Shown: positions 17,878 to 25,964 of the stretch, piece after piece
Layout: every line of letters starts with the position of its first letter
Numbering within the stretch: position 1 is the stretch's first letter
From: RHLJ01 sp965242845
Lineage (GTDB): Bacteria; Bacteroidota; Rhodothermia; Balneolales; Balneolaceae
Assembly: GCA_965242845.1 (NCBI GenBank)
Contig: CBDETC010000002.1
Span: 1-64,000, forward strand
Direction of reading: 5' to 3'
Length of the DNA stretch: 64,000 nt
Translations under genes and position numbers: made by a program
The notes under the pieces: model-generated
Databases searched by the model: none
What the model was told of the DNA's origin: nothing
Seen by the model: the letters and a program-made list of their open reading frames with translations, nothing else

Positions 17878-19475
17878 CTAAACCACTTTTTTCGTTTCTG
17901 TTTCTTCAGGATTACCTGAGCTGCATTATACCCGGCTGCACCAAATACTCCTCCCCCGGGATGACAGGAGGCACTCGAAAGAAATAAATTTTTAATCGGA
18001 GTTTCATACCTGCTCATTTCGGGAATGGGACGGAACATAAACATTTGATCGAAACTCATCTCAACATGCATCACATTTCCTTTTAATAAGCCATGCTTTC
18101 GCTCAATATCCAGCGGAGACTGAATATACCAGTCAATGAGTTTTCCTTTCATGTTCGGAGCATAATCAACTACAACATCATAGATCTTCTGTGCCTCTTG
18201 TTCTCTTATGTTATCCCATTGGAGACCATTAGCAAGCTCGTATGGATGCCATTGAGCCCATACAAACATGGTATGCTTTCCATCTTTTGCTACTTCAGGA
18301 TCTATCTTTGAAAAAGTCATTGCCAACACAGCAGGTTTTTTGGGAGGTTCTTTCCTCATGTAGTCACCAATAGCATCATTCATGTATTGAACTGAAGGAG
18401 CCATTAATTGAATACCGTTGTGGATATATGGATCGTCAGGTGCTGCGGTATATTCGGGAAGTTCCTCTACAGCACATCGAATTACCATTCCGAAGCCATT
18501 GCCCACATGAATATTTTCAACCTTCTTAAACATCGAATCAGATAAATGTTCCCTTCCTACTAATTTCAACATCGTTGTTTGTACATGGGCATTCGAGACG
18601 ATGATTGGCGCTCTAAATTCCTCCCCCTCTTCAGTTTCTACCCCAATTGCTTTACCGTTCTCTATAAGGATTTTACTGATGGGCTTATTGGCTTTTACTT
18701 CCCCACCATGTGCTTCGATTAAATTCTTCATAGCTTGGGTGAGCATGCCACTACCACCTTTCGGATGTTTAGCTCCACTTTCGTGCAGCATTGACTGCCA
18801 ACCTGCAAAGTCACCTGTTGCAGAATGATCTGGAAGAGGTCCTGATTGAGCTGCAAACCAAAGAAGAGCAGCTTTCATATATGGGTTGTCAAAAGCATCA
18901 TTAACAACTTTCCCATAGCTAGAGAGTACCTTTTGAAGCCCAGTGGCTTGTTCTCCTTTTTTGAACATGGCCCCGTCTTTTATCTGAGCCTTTGCCATTT
19001 CCGCCATAATTCCACCAGTTGTAGGCGGAGTCATAAAAGCTTTAAGCACCCCTTTGTTGATCTTCCCCCAAAACTCAATGAATTCCTTGTAATTCTTAAC
19101 ATCCTCAGGGGCTACTTTAGAGATAGATTCCAAGGTTCTGTCCACATCCTTCCAGAAATGAATTACTCCTTTTCCTGTAGGAACCGGGTAAGACATAATT
19201 GGATCCATATCGATGTACTCTAATCCATATTTGGTAAGCTCTAATTCCTCAATGATCCCAGTCTGATGAATCATAATGTGAACCGAAGAACCTACATCCA
19301 TCAAAAAACCATTGGGGTTTTCTTCTGATTGGAACATGCGCTCCGTACAAACTGCCCCACCTATGGTATCCCTCCTCTCTAGTACTAAGACTTTTAATCC
19401 ATTTTTAGCGAGATAGCATCCGGTAGTTAATCCATTATGCCCGGAGCCGATTATAATAGCGTCAAAATTTTTCAT
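17874..19475 (-). CDS. FAD-dependent oxidoreductase, phytoene desaturase-like (PYROXD2 type)
   Basis: A 533-residue flavoprotein of the CrtI/PYROXD2 group. The N-terminal dinucleotide-binding fold is clear (DAIIIGSGHNGLTTGCYLAK, then VLVLERRDTIGGAVCTE). The C-terminal FAD motif is SASCHPGGGVFGAAGYNAA. Members include carotenoid desaturases and isomerases and proteins of unknown substrate. There is no signal peptide. A second member of the superfamily lies at the right edge of the window. Its link to alr is by overlap only; no shared pathway is evident. Confidence 0.88.
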   Translation of the reverse strand: MKNFDAIIIGSGHNGLTTGCYLAKNGLKVLVLERRDTIGGAVCTERMFQSEENPNGFLMDVGSSVHIMIHQTGIIEELELTKYGLEYIDMDPIMSYPVPTGKGVIHFWKDVDRTLESISKVAPEDVKNYKEFIEFWGKINKGVLKAFMTPPTTGGIMAEMAKAQIKDGAMFKKGEQATGLQKVLSSYGKVVNDAFDNPYMKAALLWFAAQSGPLPDHSATGDFAGWQSMLHESGAKHPKGGSGMLTQAMKNLIEAHGGEVKANKPISKILIENGKAIGVETEEGEEFRAPIIVSNAHVQTTMLKLVGREHLSDSMFKKVENIHVGNGFGMVIRCAVEELPEYTAAPDDPYIHNGIQLMAPSVQYMNDAIGDYMRKEPPKKPAVLAMTFSKIDPEVAKDGKHTMFVWAQWHPYELANGLQWDNIREQEAQKIYDVVVDYAPNMKGKLIDWYIQSPLDIERKHGLLKGNVMHVEMSFDQMFMFRPIPEMSRYETPIKNLFLSSASCHPGGGVFGAAGYNAAQVILKKQKRKKWFS

Positions 19476-19521
19476 TCAGGTAAAGATAAAACGAATTGAT
19501 TGAAAGGGAAGATTTATTAAG

Positions 19522-19551
19522 TTGTTCACCACCACTCATGAACTAAATTTG
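19522..19551 (+). promoter_or_regulatory. Bacteroidota-type promoter of the MBL operon
   Basis: TTG at 19522-19524 and TAAATTTG at 19544-19551, 19 bases apart. This matches the Bacteroidota consensus TTG-N17-23-TAnnTTTG. It lies just before the metallo-beta-lactamase gene and would start transcription near 19557. Confidence 0.55.
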
Positions 19552-19564
19552 ATGAGGTAGCATT

Positions 19565-20413
19565 CTGAATATTGGGCAATTTGAAGTTGAACAATTAAGC
19601 GAAGGTATTTTTGAAGTATATAATGATGGAAGCTTCGTAAAGGTGAACGCCGAGGATATCACTTCAAAAAAGAATCCTCAGGAAATACCAGTCTCATCTA
19701 CCACTATTGGCATTGACCCTATACTTATTAAGTCAGATAAACAGGTCGTTTTACTTGATACTGGGCTCGGTTGGGGCCTTGATTCCAAAAGTAACTACGA
19801 GGACACCTCTAATCTTAAAACCAACCTCGATATCTTTGGATTAACCCCTGAAGATGTGACCCATGTGGTACTCACCCACCTTCATTTCGATCATGCGGCT
19901 GGCTCAACCTACGTAGATAATGAAGCCACCACCCGCCTTACCATGCCTAATGCGAATTACTTTGTTCAAAAACTGGAATGGCACTATGCAATTCAACGAG
20001 TTGGCGAACAAAATCCGGTAAAAGGTGGAGATTATATGATGGATGAGCTGTATAAGCTACACGCCGAAGAAAAGCTTGTCTTAATTACTGACACCTACTT
20101 TGAGTTGATTCCTGGTATTACTTTGATCAAGACCGGAGGACATACTCCCGGTCATCAAATTGTAAAGATTCAAAGCGAGGACGAAACCGCTTATTATTTA
20201 GGAGATCTCGTTCCTACAGAACATCATTTGAATCATTATGCAATGAAGCAAATGGATATCGATCCTATCCAGTCAAAAAAGGCAAAAACACTCCTTCTTC
20301 GACAAGCTCTAAAAGAAAAAGCTACATTACTTTTCTACCATTCTATCCACACAAAGTCGGGGAAGCTGGTACAAGATGAGGACAAAAAATATGCACTGAT
20401 TGAGGCAAGCTGA
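19565..20413 (+). CDS. Metallo-beta-lactamase-fold hydrolase
   Basis: A 282-residue MBL-fold enzyme without a signal peptide. The zinc motif HLHFDHAAG (HxHxDH) is near residue 105; TGGHTPGHQ and YYLGDLVPTEHH supply further metal ligands. The frame is open upstream of the first standard start (GTG 19643), and the extra residues NIGQFEVEQLSEGIFEVYN look like the conserved first strands of this family. I therefore place the start near CTG 19565 (or ATT 19562), behind GAGG at 19554-19557; ATGs at 19538 and 19552 run into stops at once. Lactonase-like or other hydrolase activity; substrate unknown. It overlaps the next gene by one base. Confidence 0.82.
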   Translation: MNIGQFEVEQLSEGIFEVYNDGSFVKVNAEDITSKKNPQEIPVSSTTIGIDPILIKSDKQVVLLDTGLGWGLDSKSNYEDTSNLKTNLDIFGLTPEDVTHVVLTHLHFDHAAGSTYVDNEATTRLTMPNANYFVQKLEWHYAIQRVGEQNPVKGGDYMMDELYKLHAEEKLVLITDTYFELIPGITLIKTGGHTPGHQIVKIQSEDETAYYLGDLVPTEHHLNHYAMKQMDIDPIQSKKAKTLLLRQALKEKATLLFYHSIHTKSGKLVQDEDKKYALIEAS

Positions 20414-21765
20414 TGACTAGTCGACTTCTATTCTTATTGATCATACTTCTTATATCGTGTGAACAAGCCCCTTCAAGTGAGGCCGTTTCAAGAAATCCAT
20501 CCTTAGAATACCGTGCTTATACACCAACTGGGAATGAACTCATCGTTTCAAGAACGGAATATGCAGACAAACTTTACGGTTTCTGGCTTGCTCAATGCAT
20601 AGCTAACTGGACAGGCTTAGTAACCGAAATGGACAAAATTGGGAATATCGGTGATATAAAGACTGATGATTTTTATACACGAGAAGATTGGGGAAAGCCG
20701 GATCAGCCTAATATTTGGTCAGAAGGTGAACCAAGTTCATTATCGCCAACCATAGACTTTGTATTCGAAGATTCAGCAGGAGTTTGGGGTGCAGATGATG
20801 ATACTGATATCGAATATATCTACCAGCATCTCCTTTTTGAAAACCAGACCAGTCTTTTGACGGGTGAACAAATCCGGGAAGGATGGCTTAACCATATTCA
20901 TGAAGAAGAGGAGAATTACCTGTGGGTTTCAAATCAAGCTGCTTTTGACTTGATGAGAGAAGGAACAGTGCCTCCGGAAACAAGTAATCCGGAAGTGAAT
21001 CCTCATTACGAAATGATAGATGCGCAGCTTACCACAGAAATCTTTGGGCTATTTTCTCCAGGAAGACCTGATTTTGCAAGAGAGATGGCTAAACTTCCTA
21101 TTCAAACAACAGCCAGAGAGGAAGCAGAATGGATTTCGATGTTTTATGTGGATATGTATTCGCAAGCAATCCACATTGATACTCAAGACGGAATAAAGGA
21201 ACCATTATTTAAGCATGCTGAATATGCAAGAAACTTACTCCCTGAAGATTCTTACTCAGCTAAGATGTATGATTTTGTTAAGTCAAGATATGAGGCAGGA
21301 ATTCCATGGGAACAAGCTCGTGATGAAATCTACCAACGCTACCAGGTAGAAGAGCAAGATGGATATGACATCACTTCTCAAAACTTGTATTGTAATGGTT
21401 GTTTTGCCGCGGGTATAAACTTTGCTGCAAGTTTAGTAAGCCTGTTTTATGGTGAAGGAGATTTAGTAGAAACCATCAAAATCGGAGTACTCGCTGGTTG
21501 GGATTCTGATAATCCTACTGCAACCTGGGGCGGAATGCTGGGCTTCATTTATGGTAAAGAAGAAATTGAAAAGGTTTTTGATCGGGAATTCTCTGAGACT
21601 TTCTTCATACACCGCACCAGGAAAGGTTTTCCGAATGATGGATATGATTCATTTTCCAATATGGCCAGAAAGGGTGTATTCATTACCGATCGGGTTATCC
21701 AGGAAGAACTGGGCGGAGGTATAGATTTAGAAAAGAATGTTTGGTATATCCCAACCTCTAACTAG
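20413..21765 (+). CDS. Exported ADP-ribosylglycohydrolase-fold lipoprotein
   Basis: A 450-residue lipoprotein (signal LLFLLIILLISC, lipobox cysteine at about 16). The mature protein has the two metal sites of the ADP-ribosylglycohydrolase (ARH/DraG) fold: WGADDDTDIEY with the DDDTD at about residues 128-132, and GWDSDNPTATWGG with D364 and D366. YADKLYGFWLAQCIANWTG is the family start. ARH enzymes usually remove ADP-ribose inside cells; export suggests a different glycoside or nucleoside substrate. It is tied by overlap to the MBL gene and lies just before an exported Gfo/Idh/MocA protein. Confidence 0.85.
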   Translation: MTSRLLFLLIILLISCEQAPSSEAVSRNPSLEYRAYTPTGNELIVSRTEYADKLYGFWLAQCIANWTGLVTEMDKIGNIGDIKTDDFYTREDWGKPDQPNIWSEGEPSSLSPTIDFVFEDSAGVWGADDDTDIEYIYQHLLFENQTSLLTGEQIREGWLNHIHEEEENYLWVSNQAAFDLMREGTVPPETSNPEVNPHYEMIDAQLTTEIFGLFSPGRPDFAREMAKLPIQTTAREEAEWISMFYVDMYSQAIHIDTQDGIKEPLFKHAEYARNLLPEDSYSAKMYDFVKSRYEAGIPWEQARDEIYQRYQVEEQDGYDITSQNLYCNGCFAAGINFAASLVSLFYGEGDLVETIKIGVLAGWDSDNPTATWGGMLGFIYGKEEIEKVFDREFSETFFIHRTRKGFPNDGYDSFSNMARKGVFITDRVIQEELGGGIDLEKNVWYIPTSN

Positions 21766-21778
21766 CTTCATGATAAGT

Positions 21779-22876
21779 ATGAAAAAACTCATTCTAATAC
21801 TCCTTTTAGGTATTCTAATGATACCTAACCTTACCGCTCAAGAGAAAGATGAACCATTAAGAGTTGGCGTAGTTGGTCTAACTCACACTCATGTCCATTG
21901 GATTTTAGGAAGACCTGACCTTGGGGATATCAAGATTGTAGGAATTGTTGAACCTAACAAAGAACTGGCTCAGCGATATGCTGATCAACATGGTTATTCC
22001 ATGGAGATCGTATTTGATACCATGGAGGAGATGTTTGAAGCCACAAACCCAGAAGCAGTAACTGCTTTTGGAACTATTTATGAGCACCTGGAAGTGGTTC
22101 AACAATCAGCTCCTCGAGGTATTCATGTAATGGTAGAAAAACCCCTGGCCGTGAGCCTTGACCACGCTAAACAAATGAAAGCATTGGCAGATGAATATGA
22201 TATTGAATTATTGACTAATTATGAGACCACCTGGTATCCAACAAACCATAAAGTCTTTGAAATGACTCAAAATGGAGAACTAGGAGACTTGCGGAAGGTA
22301 ATTGTTAATGATGGACATCAAGGTCCGGTTGAAATTGGAGTGAATGAAGAGTTTCTGGAATGGCTTACCGATCCGGTCCAAAACGGAGCAGGTGCGTTAA
22401 CTGATTTTGGTTGCTATGGAGCTAATCTTATTACCTGGCTAAAAAATGGTGAACGCCCGGAATCTGTATTTGCAGTCGCTCAAACTATCAAACCGGATAT
22501 ATATCCTAATGTAGATGATGAAGCTACCATCATACTTAGTTATCCGGATATGCAAGGCATTATCCAGGCAAGCTGGAACTGGCCTATCTCCAGAAAGGAT
22601 ATGGAGGTATATGGAAAAACTGGTTTTGCTATTGCTGAGAACCGAAATAATTTGAGATACCAACTATCGGAGGACTCTCCTCTTTTAAGAGATCAGTTAC
22701 CTGAGCTGGAGTATCCCAATAATGATCCTTTTGCAATTTTTGCAGCTGTAATACGAGGTGAACTAGAACTCCCCTCCTACGACCTTTCTTCACTTGAAAA
22801 TAATATGATCGTAATGGAGATTTTGGACGCTGCTATACGAAGTGCTAAAAGTGGAACTCGCATCTATTTGGATTAA
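21779..22876 (+). CDS. Exported Gfo/Idh/MocA-family oxidoreductase
   Basis: A 365-residue protein. The start at ATG 21779 gives a clean signal peptide (MKKLILILLLGILMIPNLTAQ). A Rossmann NAD(P)-binding fold follows (LRVGVVGLTHTHVHWILG), with the typical IHVMVEKPLAV motif and a C-terminal beta-sheet domain (GALTDFGCYGANLITWL, PDMQGIIQASWNWP). Exported members usually oxidise or reduce sugars with a tightly bound cofactor. No Tat-type double arginine is seen, so Sec export is more likely. In-frame ATG 21770 would add three residues. Together with the MBL and ARH-like genes it may degrade an extracellular glycoside. Confidence 0.88.
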   Translation: MKKLILILLLGILMIPNLTAQEKDEPLRVGVVGLTHTHVHWILGRPDLGDIKIVGIVEPNKELAQRYADQHGYSMEIVFDTMEEMFEATNPEAVTAFGTIYEHLEVVQQSAPRGIHVMVEKPLAVSLDHAKQMKALADEYDIELLTNYETTWYPTNHKVFEMTQNGELGDLRKVIVNDGHQGPVEIGVNEEFLEWLTDPVQNGAGALTDFGCYGANLITWLKNGERPESVFAVAQTIKPDIYPNVDDEATIILSYPDMQGIIQASWNWPISRKDMEVYGKTGFAIAENRNNLRYQLSEDSPLLRDQLPELEYPNNDPFAIFAAVIRGELELPSYDLSSLENNMIVMEILDAAIRSAKSGTRIYLD

Positions 22877-22895
22877 CCGCCATTGATTTCCTTAA

Positions 22896-23495
22896 ATGAT
22901 TGATGAGAATAAATGCATAAAGGAAATTGCCAGGGGAAACCAAAAGGCTCTAGAGGAGCTTTATAACCAATATTCTCAAAAGGTATACAGTACCATTCTT
23001 AGCTATACTAAAAACGAAGAGGATGCACAGGAGCTCCTCCAGGATGTTTTTGTGACTGTGTATAATTCTGCCGAGTCTTTTAAGTTTAATTCCTCCGTTA
23101 GTACATGGATTTATAAGATTTCAATAAATAAATCCATCGATTTTATTCGAAAAAAAGACACCCGAAACCGAAAGGGATTATTGTCACTGTTTAAACCAGG
23201 AAGTACTCAGATTGAACATGACGTAGAAGACTTTGTGCATCCCGGAGTACAAATGGAACAAAAAGAAGATGCAAAGCTTCTTTTTAAAGTCATTGACGAG
23301 CTATCGGAAAACCAAAAAACAGCATTCATATTAACACAGATTGAAGGATTTTCTCAGCAACAAACAGCTGATATTATGGAGATTACAAGAAAAGCGGTAG
23401 AATCTCTTGTTCAGCGGGCCAAAACTAATCTGAGGAAAAAACTGGAAAAATATTTTCCCGACCGAGGGAATTCACCAAAAAATACGACCAAATAG
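22896..23495 (+). CDS. ECF-type RNA polymerase sigma factor
   Basis: A 199-residue ECF factor. Region 2: ALEELYNQYSQKVYSTILSY, DAQELLQDVFVTVYNSAES and STWIYKISINKSIDFIRKKD. Region 4: IDELSENQKTAFILTQIEGF, SQQQTADIMEITRKAVESLV and QRAKTNLRKKLE. The gap to the preceding oxidoreductase is only 19 bases, too short for an obvious promoter. It is followed after 2 bases by a small membrane protein and then a CpxP/CnrX-like protein, the order of a sigma, anti-sigma and sensor set. Confidence 0.93.
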   Translation: MIDENKCIKEIARGNQKALEELYNQYSQKVYSTILSYTKNEEDAQELLQDVFVTVYNSAESFKFNSSVSTWIYKISINKSIDFIRKKDTRNRKGLLSLFKPGSTQIEHDVEDFVHPGVQMEQKEDAKLLFKVIDELSENQKTAFILTQIEGFSQQQTADIMEITRKAVESLVQRAKTNLRKKLEKYFPDRGNSPKNTTK

Positions 23496-23497
23496 AT

Positions 23498-23770
23498 ATG
23501 GAAGAGTGGAAAGATAACGTGCTAGCGAGTGCCGGAGGAAAAAAGAGTGTCTCCCCTCCTGAGGATACATTTAGTAAAATCATTGATAAAATTGAGCAGA
23601 ACCAGACTGAAGTTAGAATTTCAAAGTTTCAGTTAGTTGCAGCAGCTGCAATTCTTCTTATTACTGTATGTGTAAACATACTATTAATTAGTGGTCAGTT
23701 TAGTTCAGAAGAACCTATTGAATCTACTTCTGAATACTCCGAAATATTCTCATCTTATAACCTCTACTAG
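23498..23770 (+). CDS. Small one-helix membrane protein, anti-sigma candidate
   Basis: A 90-residue protein: a 45-residue charged cytoplasmic part (with EDTFSKIIDKIEQNQTE), one transmembrane helix at about residues 49-68 (LVAAAAILLITVCVNILLIS), and a short acidic, Ser/Glu-rich outer tail. Size, topology and the place between an ECF sigma gene and a CpxP/CnrX-like gene fit a CnrY-type anti-sigma factor. No zinc motif is present. Assignment is by context only. Confidence 0.65.
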   Translation: MEEWKDNVLASAGGKKSVSPPEDTFSKIIDKIEQNQTEVRISKFQLVAAAAILLITVCVNILLISGQFSSEEPIESTSEYSEIFSSYNLY

Positions 23771-23771
23771 C

Positions 23772-24266
23772 ATGAAACAAAGTACCTTTTTTGTAATAGC
23801 TGCTATCATCCTGTTCATCCTTAATGGGATACTTATTGCCCTGGTTCTTCAAAAACCAGCTCAACCCATACCTCAAGGAGGAAACCCGGGAGAACTAAAG
23901 CTAAAAATTGGTGAGCAGTTGAATTTATCTGATCAACAGATACAGGAGCATCACCGATTAGCTGATGAGCATGCTAGGGGTTTAAGAAGACTTAGTGAAC
24001 AACAAAAAAGACTTGCCAGAAACTACTTTTCCTTGCTTTCTGATAGTGATGTGGACTCTTCACAAGCAAGTGATTTATTAGATGAAATTAGCAATCTCGA
24101 AGCTCAGAAAATCCAGCTCACCTATGAACATTTGGATGATATAAAGTCGTTTCTGAGCGAAGAACAACTCCCTCTTTTCGATTCAATCCTTGATGAAATT
24201 CTGAAGGTTATGCTAAACGATCAAAGAAATTCACCTCCTCCCCCTCACCGGCCAAGGGATCGGTAA
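23772..24266 (+). CDS. CpxP/CnrX-like periplasmic helical protein
   Basis: A 164-residue protein starting at ATG 23772, one base after the anti-sigma candidate; a longer in-frame start at 23691 overlaps that gene and is rejected. It has an N-terminal membrane anchor (FFVIAAIILFILNGILIALV), then an all-helical domain with the LNLSDQQIQEHHRLADEH repeat start seen in Spy/CpxP/CnrX (heavy-metal resistance) proteins, a second matching LSEEQLPLFDSILDE helix, and a proline-rich tail. HH and a nearby H and E could bind metal; that is inference. Confidence 0.75.
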   Translation: MKQSTFFVIAAIILFILNGILIALVLQKPAQPIPQGGNPGELKLKIGEQLNLSDQQIQEHHRLADEHARGLRRLSEQQKRLARNYFSLLSDSDVDSSQASDLLDEISNLEAQKIQLTYEHLDDIKSFLSEEQLPLFDSILDEILKVMLNDQRNSPPPPHRPRDR

Positions 24267-24275
24267 TAACTTCCC

Positions 24276-24314
24276 GTCTATAGCAGTACACAACCGAATT
24301 AATCTGTTATAGAC
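24276..24314 (+). other. Inverted repeat abutting the first YHYH gene
   Basis: GTCTATAGCAG (24276-24286) and CTGTTATAGAC (24304-24314) are complementary at 10 of 11 positions around a 17-base loop. The right arm ends on the base before the ATG. It could be an operator or a hairpin that affects translation of the first YHYH gene. Confidence 0.5.
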
Positions 24315-25133
24315 ATGAAAACTTATAAAGCTTTTCTCACCACCTTAGCATTCTTTGGAATGCTTTTGTTCACCTATGCTACCGAATCAGTCAAAGAGGT
24401 AGAAAAGGAAATAGTTAGTGAACTCAACCCGGCATTTTCTGAATTTGATTCTGAGAACGTTTCCATTGTTTTGAATGGGGATAGGATAATAATTGAAACC
24501 AATGGCTTACCAAATCATACTTCTCCATACTGGTCAAATTCAGAAGGGAGAACTGCAGTAGGTCCGGGAGGCAGGACTATAACTACAAGATCTTCTGAAG
24601 AAGACCACCCTCTATTCGTCGAACCTACCGTAACTTCATATAGAGAGATGGCTCCCGGAAATATCGATGACTTTAATGGATCATATACTCTTACAGTTTC
24701 TACTAATCCCAAAAAAGCTTCCAGATCGTCAGCATCAGGAATGGGGCCAATTGGAATTGCGATAAGCGGAGCCGTCATTTATAACGATCGTGAAGGGCCT
24801 AATCGACCACTTGATAGGGCTGCCGGTTCTCTGGACTTTAATGGAGCTCATACAGGCCCGCAAAGTTATCATTACCACCTGGAACCAAAAGCGTGGTCAG
24901 AAGATGATGAAAAGTTAATAGGGATTATGGCGGATGGATTCTTTCTGTATGGCCGCAGAGACTATGATGGTTCCTATCCAGCAGATCTTGATGAATCAGG
25001 TGGCCATTTTGGACCAACTCCTCATAACCCGGATGGAGAATATCATTACCACATTCAAAATGAGCTGTACTTAAATCAATATTACATCCTATTCCCGGGA
25101 GACTTCCAGGGAACGGCCAGCAGGGTCTATTAA
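24315..25133 (+). CDS. YHYH-domain secreted protein (copy 1)
   Basis: A 272-residue protein with an N-terminal signal (AFLTTLAFFGMLLFTYA). The mature part is a YHYH domain: two YHYH motifs (PQSYHYHLEPKAW and DGEYHYHIQNELY) flank GIMADGFFLYGRRDYDG and SGGHFGPTPHNPDG. The histidine and acidic residues suggest a metal site, but no biochemistry is known to me. Compared with its neighbour it has a 21-residue insert rich in Gly, Arg and Thr (near GPGGRTITTRSS) and lacks a lipobox. It follows a sigma, anti-sigma and sensor set. Confidence 0.85.
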   Translation: MKTYKAFLTTLAFFGMLLFTYATESVKEVEKEIVSELNPAFSEFDSENVSIVLNGDRIIIETNGLPNHTSPYWSNSEGRTAVGPGGRTITTRSSEEDHPLFVEPTVTSYREMAPGNIDDFNGSYTLTVSTNPKKASRSSASGMGPIGIAISGAVIYNDREGPNRPLDRAAGSLDFNGAHTGPQSYHYHLEPKAWSEDDEKLIGIMADGFFLYGRRDYDGSYPADLDESGGHFGPTPHNPDGEYHYHIQNELYLNQYYILFPGDFQGTASRVY

Positions 25134-25202
25134 AAATACCAGCCGAGGGATAACGAATAATACTTCGTCAAAAAGAATGAACTCAGATTAACTATTAGAA
25201 TT

Positions 25203-25964
25203 ATGAAACGAAATAAAACCCTTTTACTGGCAATGTTGCTTCCAGGAGCAGTTTTGATAGGGTGCTCTACTGACTCCAACTCTGATGAAGAAATCGAAGA
25301 CACAACCACCTATGAATTACCCGCTGCATTCTCTGCATTCGAAACCGATAACGTTACGGTTATGATTGATGGAAGTGAGGTTGTGATTGAAACGAATGGC
25401 CTTCCTAATCATACTTCCCCCTACTGGTCTCAAAACCATGAGTTATTTGTCGAACCAACTGTTACTAGTTTTGCTCAAATGGCTCCAGGGAATATTGATG
25501 AATTTAATGGGAGCTATACACTTCGTGTCCCCATTAACCCTACCAAGGCTGCAAGATCATCCGCTACCGGTTTAGGAGCCATAGGAATTGCTGTAAGTGG
25601 TGCTGTAATTTACAATGATCAGGAAGGACCCAATGTTCCACTCGATAATGCGATAGGTTCTCTTGATTATACCGCCGCTCACACCGGCCCACAAAGCTAT
25701 CACTATCACCTCGAACCAAAGGCTTGGTCAGAAGACGATGATGAACTTATTGGGATCATGGCGGATGGCTTCTTTTTGTATGGTAGAAGAGATTATGATG
25801 GAACATATCCTACCGATCTAGATGAATCAGGAGGACATTTTGGACCAACTCCTCATAATCCAGATGGAGAATATCACTATCACATCCAGAATGAGTTGTA
25901 TTTAGATCAGTACTACATCTTATTTCCAGGAGACTATCAAGGGACAGCTAATGCGATTCGTTAG
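25203..25964 (+). CDS. YHYH-domain lipoprotein (copy 2)
   Basis: A 253-residue lipoprotein (lipobox LIGC at about residue 21). It is a close duplicate of the preceding gene: the C-terminal 100 residues differ at only about a dozen positions and both YHYH motifs are identical. The anchored form implies that one copy is soluble and one is attached to a membrane. The end overlaps the next gene by 14 bases, so translation is coupled. Confidence 0.87.
   Translation: MKRNKTLLLAMLLPGAVLIGCSTDSNSDEEIEDTTTYELPAAFSAFETDNVTVMIDGSEVVIETNGLPNHTSPYWSQNHELFVEPTVTSFAQMAPGNIDEFNGSYTLRVPINPTKAARSSATGLGAIGIAVSGAVIYNDQEGPNVPLDNAIGSLDYTAAHTGPQSYHYHLEPKAWSEDDDELIGIMADGFFLYGRRDYDGTYPTDLDESGGHFGPTPHNPDGEYHYHIQNELYLDQYYILFPGDYQGTANAIR

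Noticed and set aside
19538..19560. ATG 19538 or ATG 19552 as start of the MBL gene
   Set aside because: Both are followed by an in-frame stop within two codons.
23691..23771. Longer N-terminus for the CpxP/CnrX-like protein
   Set aside because: It would overlap the anti-sigma candidate by 80 bases and put a polar stretch before the membrane anchor; ATG 23772 fits the tight operon spacing.
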